A stretch of 64,000 nucleotides of DNA from Citrus sinensis (taxonomy: Eukaryota; Streptophyta; Magnoliopsida; Sapindales; Rutaceae). Below, piece after piece: positions 62,321 to 64,000 of this stretch (within the stretch, counting starts at the first letter, position 1; each line of letters opens with the position of its first letter). The stretch is from positions 1,736,001 to 1,800,000 of the forward strand of contig NC_068558.1 in the NCBI RefSeq assembly GCF_022201045.2. The letters are read 5' to 3'. The translations under genes were made by a program, and so were the position numbers. The notes under the pieces are model-generated. The model searched no databases. It was not told the origin of the DNA and saw only the letters and a program-made list of their open reading frames with translations.

Positions 62321-63557
62321 ATTCAATAATCGGACTTAAAATAACTTTTAAAGCTTGAGTAGATCATTATACTTCAAAGTGTACTTGTTATGTTCCAAAC
62401 CATCAAACCACCAAATGGGGTTTGAGTGTACTTGCGAAAGGCATTCCAACGCTGAAGTCATATAATTTGAAGTAGAATTTATAATTCTGCTTTTGAATTC
62501 TTTTTTATTTGAAAAGAAACTGGCCAAAAGTCATTTTCTCGATCTTTTTAACTACTCTGAAGAGTGCAGAATTTGCAGGAGATACAATTCGAGATCTAAA
62601 TCCTCACCGTCCTTTTTTTTTTTTTTTTAATTTTAGATCGCCAAATCTATAACTACTTAACTTTTTCTTTTTTTTTTATCTCCTATGGTATGTGATTTCA
62701 TTAATTATCACGTGCCATTCATTTGTTTAGTTTTTGTTATCATATCTGTTAAGTTTATTAAATGTTACATAAGTAATCACATTTCTTCCCTTTGATATTA
62801 TAATCTTATTCATATTTTCTGTGTCTTAAGTCTAAGTTTTTTTTTGAATTTATACTTAAACCGATTTCGAGTATTTATTGGGACATGTGGCATGGTTTAA
62901 GTGGCAATATTTTTTGGTACTTACAGTAGTTTATTGAGATTGATATATAATATACAATCTATCACGTTTAAAAAATTGTACAAACCACTAAAATTGCACT
63001 AAAAATCAGTGTTGGTGCCAAAAATTTGATATAGGAAGGGCTAAGTTATAGAAAATCACAATTTAATATGTATATTTTTTCTTTAAGAAGGAAAGTACCA
63101 AAATTTTAACATTATATTCAATCATGTTGTTTACTAGGTGGTATATTATTAATGATACTTAGTCATAGGTTAAGATTTTCTAAATGTCTCATTATTTATC
63201 TTATGATATATATTAAACCCAATAATTTATTTAAAATCTTGAAGACTTTTAATTTTAGCTCTAATGTGAGCTTACAAACATAGTTAGTTGGTGAAATTGG
63301 TCACGGTGATAAATTCCTTATCAATTGAAAGAGACATAAAAGAAAGGAACCATGTCTTAATTTGATAAGGAGATTGACAGATAAGAGGAAGATATAGAGA
63401 AATTATTTTGACATATAAATAATATTTTTATTTTAAAGAGAAGAAAAGAGTAAAATAGGAACTAAGAAGAGATAGCCTTTGCATTTTAAAAATTTCATAA
63501 ACTTTGGAAGACTTTTAAGGCTATTAATGATAAATGGGTTATTGAAAAGAAAGGGTG

Positions 63558-63925
63558 GTGATATTTTTCACCGTGAAGTTGTGTAAATCCACCCAACTTT
63601 TGAGAACTAATTATAAAAAATTCACAATATTCTTAGCAATTTCAAATTAAGAATAAATTTGAATAATTAACTAATTAAATCATCATCAATATGATTATTA
63701 AGCTTAACTAAACAAACAAAAAACTAAGTAAATGTATTTGTGACATGATATCTCATGAAATTTATATGTTGTTATGAGATTGATTGACAGTGAGAATGAT
63801 CTAATTAATTAACTGTTTGAATTTTTTTCTTATTTTAAAATTTAAAAAATATTGTGAATTTCTTAAGAATGAGTCCTTAAAATAAAGTGATTTTACACAA
63901 ATTATCAGACGGAAATATTCTTCAC
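63558..63925. mobile_element. Inverted-repeat element, possible MITE
   Basis: The left arm (GTGATATTTTTCACCGTGAAG, then TTGTGTAAATCCAC, then AAATTCACAATATTCTTA) pairs with the reversed right arm (GTGAAGAATATTTCCGTC, then TTGTGTAAAATCAC, then AAATTCACAATATT) over about 100 bp with mismatches and gaps. I could not fix a target duplication, so borders are approximate. Confidence 0.45.
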
Positions 63926-64000
63926 TTGAACAGAAATATTTTAGAAATAATTTTACCATTTTTCTATTTAATCAACCCTTTCGCAGCACCATTTGACGCC

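Larger units (their letters stand above)
58330..64000. other. Intergenic region to the right edge
   Basis: About 5.7 kb without a gene I can support. It starts with the MurE promoter, then AT-rich sequence with nested direct repeats (59001-59600), a GC-richer patch near 60545-60840 with no recognisable product, a SINE at 61748-62320 and an inverted-repeat element at 63558-63925. ORFs at 58988-59209 and 60630-60878 look random. Confidence 0.5.

Overview
The window is nuclear DNA from a eudicot plant. The genes have introns with GT-AG junctions, the proteins are plant-specific (YODA-type MAPKKK, PIP1 aquaporin, CYP86A, plastid MurE homologue), and long AT-rich spacers hold LTR-retrotransposon, MITE and SINE sequence. 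A woody dicot such as Citrus is my guess from the look of the proteins; the sequence alone does not prove it.

Layout. 1-8226: a decayed Ty3/Gypsy element of Athila type on the minus strand. It keeps its 5' LTR (6908-8226), a tRNA-Asp primer binding site, gag and pol; its 3' LTR lies beyond the left edge. 8807-10576 (+): a three-exon LSI2-like (ArsB/CitMHS superfamily) efflux transporter. 15822-17447 (+): an intronless CYP86A fatty-acid omega-hydroxylase. 23497-28395 (-): an eleven-exon YODA-like MAPKK kinase. 36247-38139 (-): a four-exon PIP1 aquaporin. 42440-47648 (-): a fourteen-exon signal-peptide-peptidase-like (SPPL) intramembrane aspartyl protease with a PA domain. 50395-53487 (-): a plant protein I do not recognise, with five 12-residue repeats. 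55265-58289 (-): a four-exon chloroplast MurE homologue. All gene models were built by reading splice sites and checking that exon phases add up; none is supported by transcripts here.

The spacers hold several small transposable elements with readable ends: a hAT-like element (19160-19711), two Mutator-type MITEs with exact 9-bp target duplications (31439-31640 and 38788-38938), two weaker inverted-repeat elements (48652-48777, 63558-63925), and a minus-strand SINE (61748-62320) with a 14-bp target duplication whose body has been expanded into three 135-bp tandem copies. Microsatellites are common.

The genes do not form a pathway or cluster; this is an ordinary plant gene neighbourhood. I found no convincing new multi-gene system. 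The most interesting points are the internally triplicated SINE, the MurE homologue whose DNPR-type substrate motif reads DNPM, the repeat-bearing orphan protein with a possible extra exon in its intron, and MITEs lying upstream of PIP1 and SPPL.
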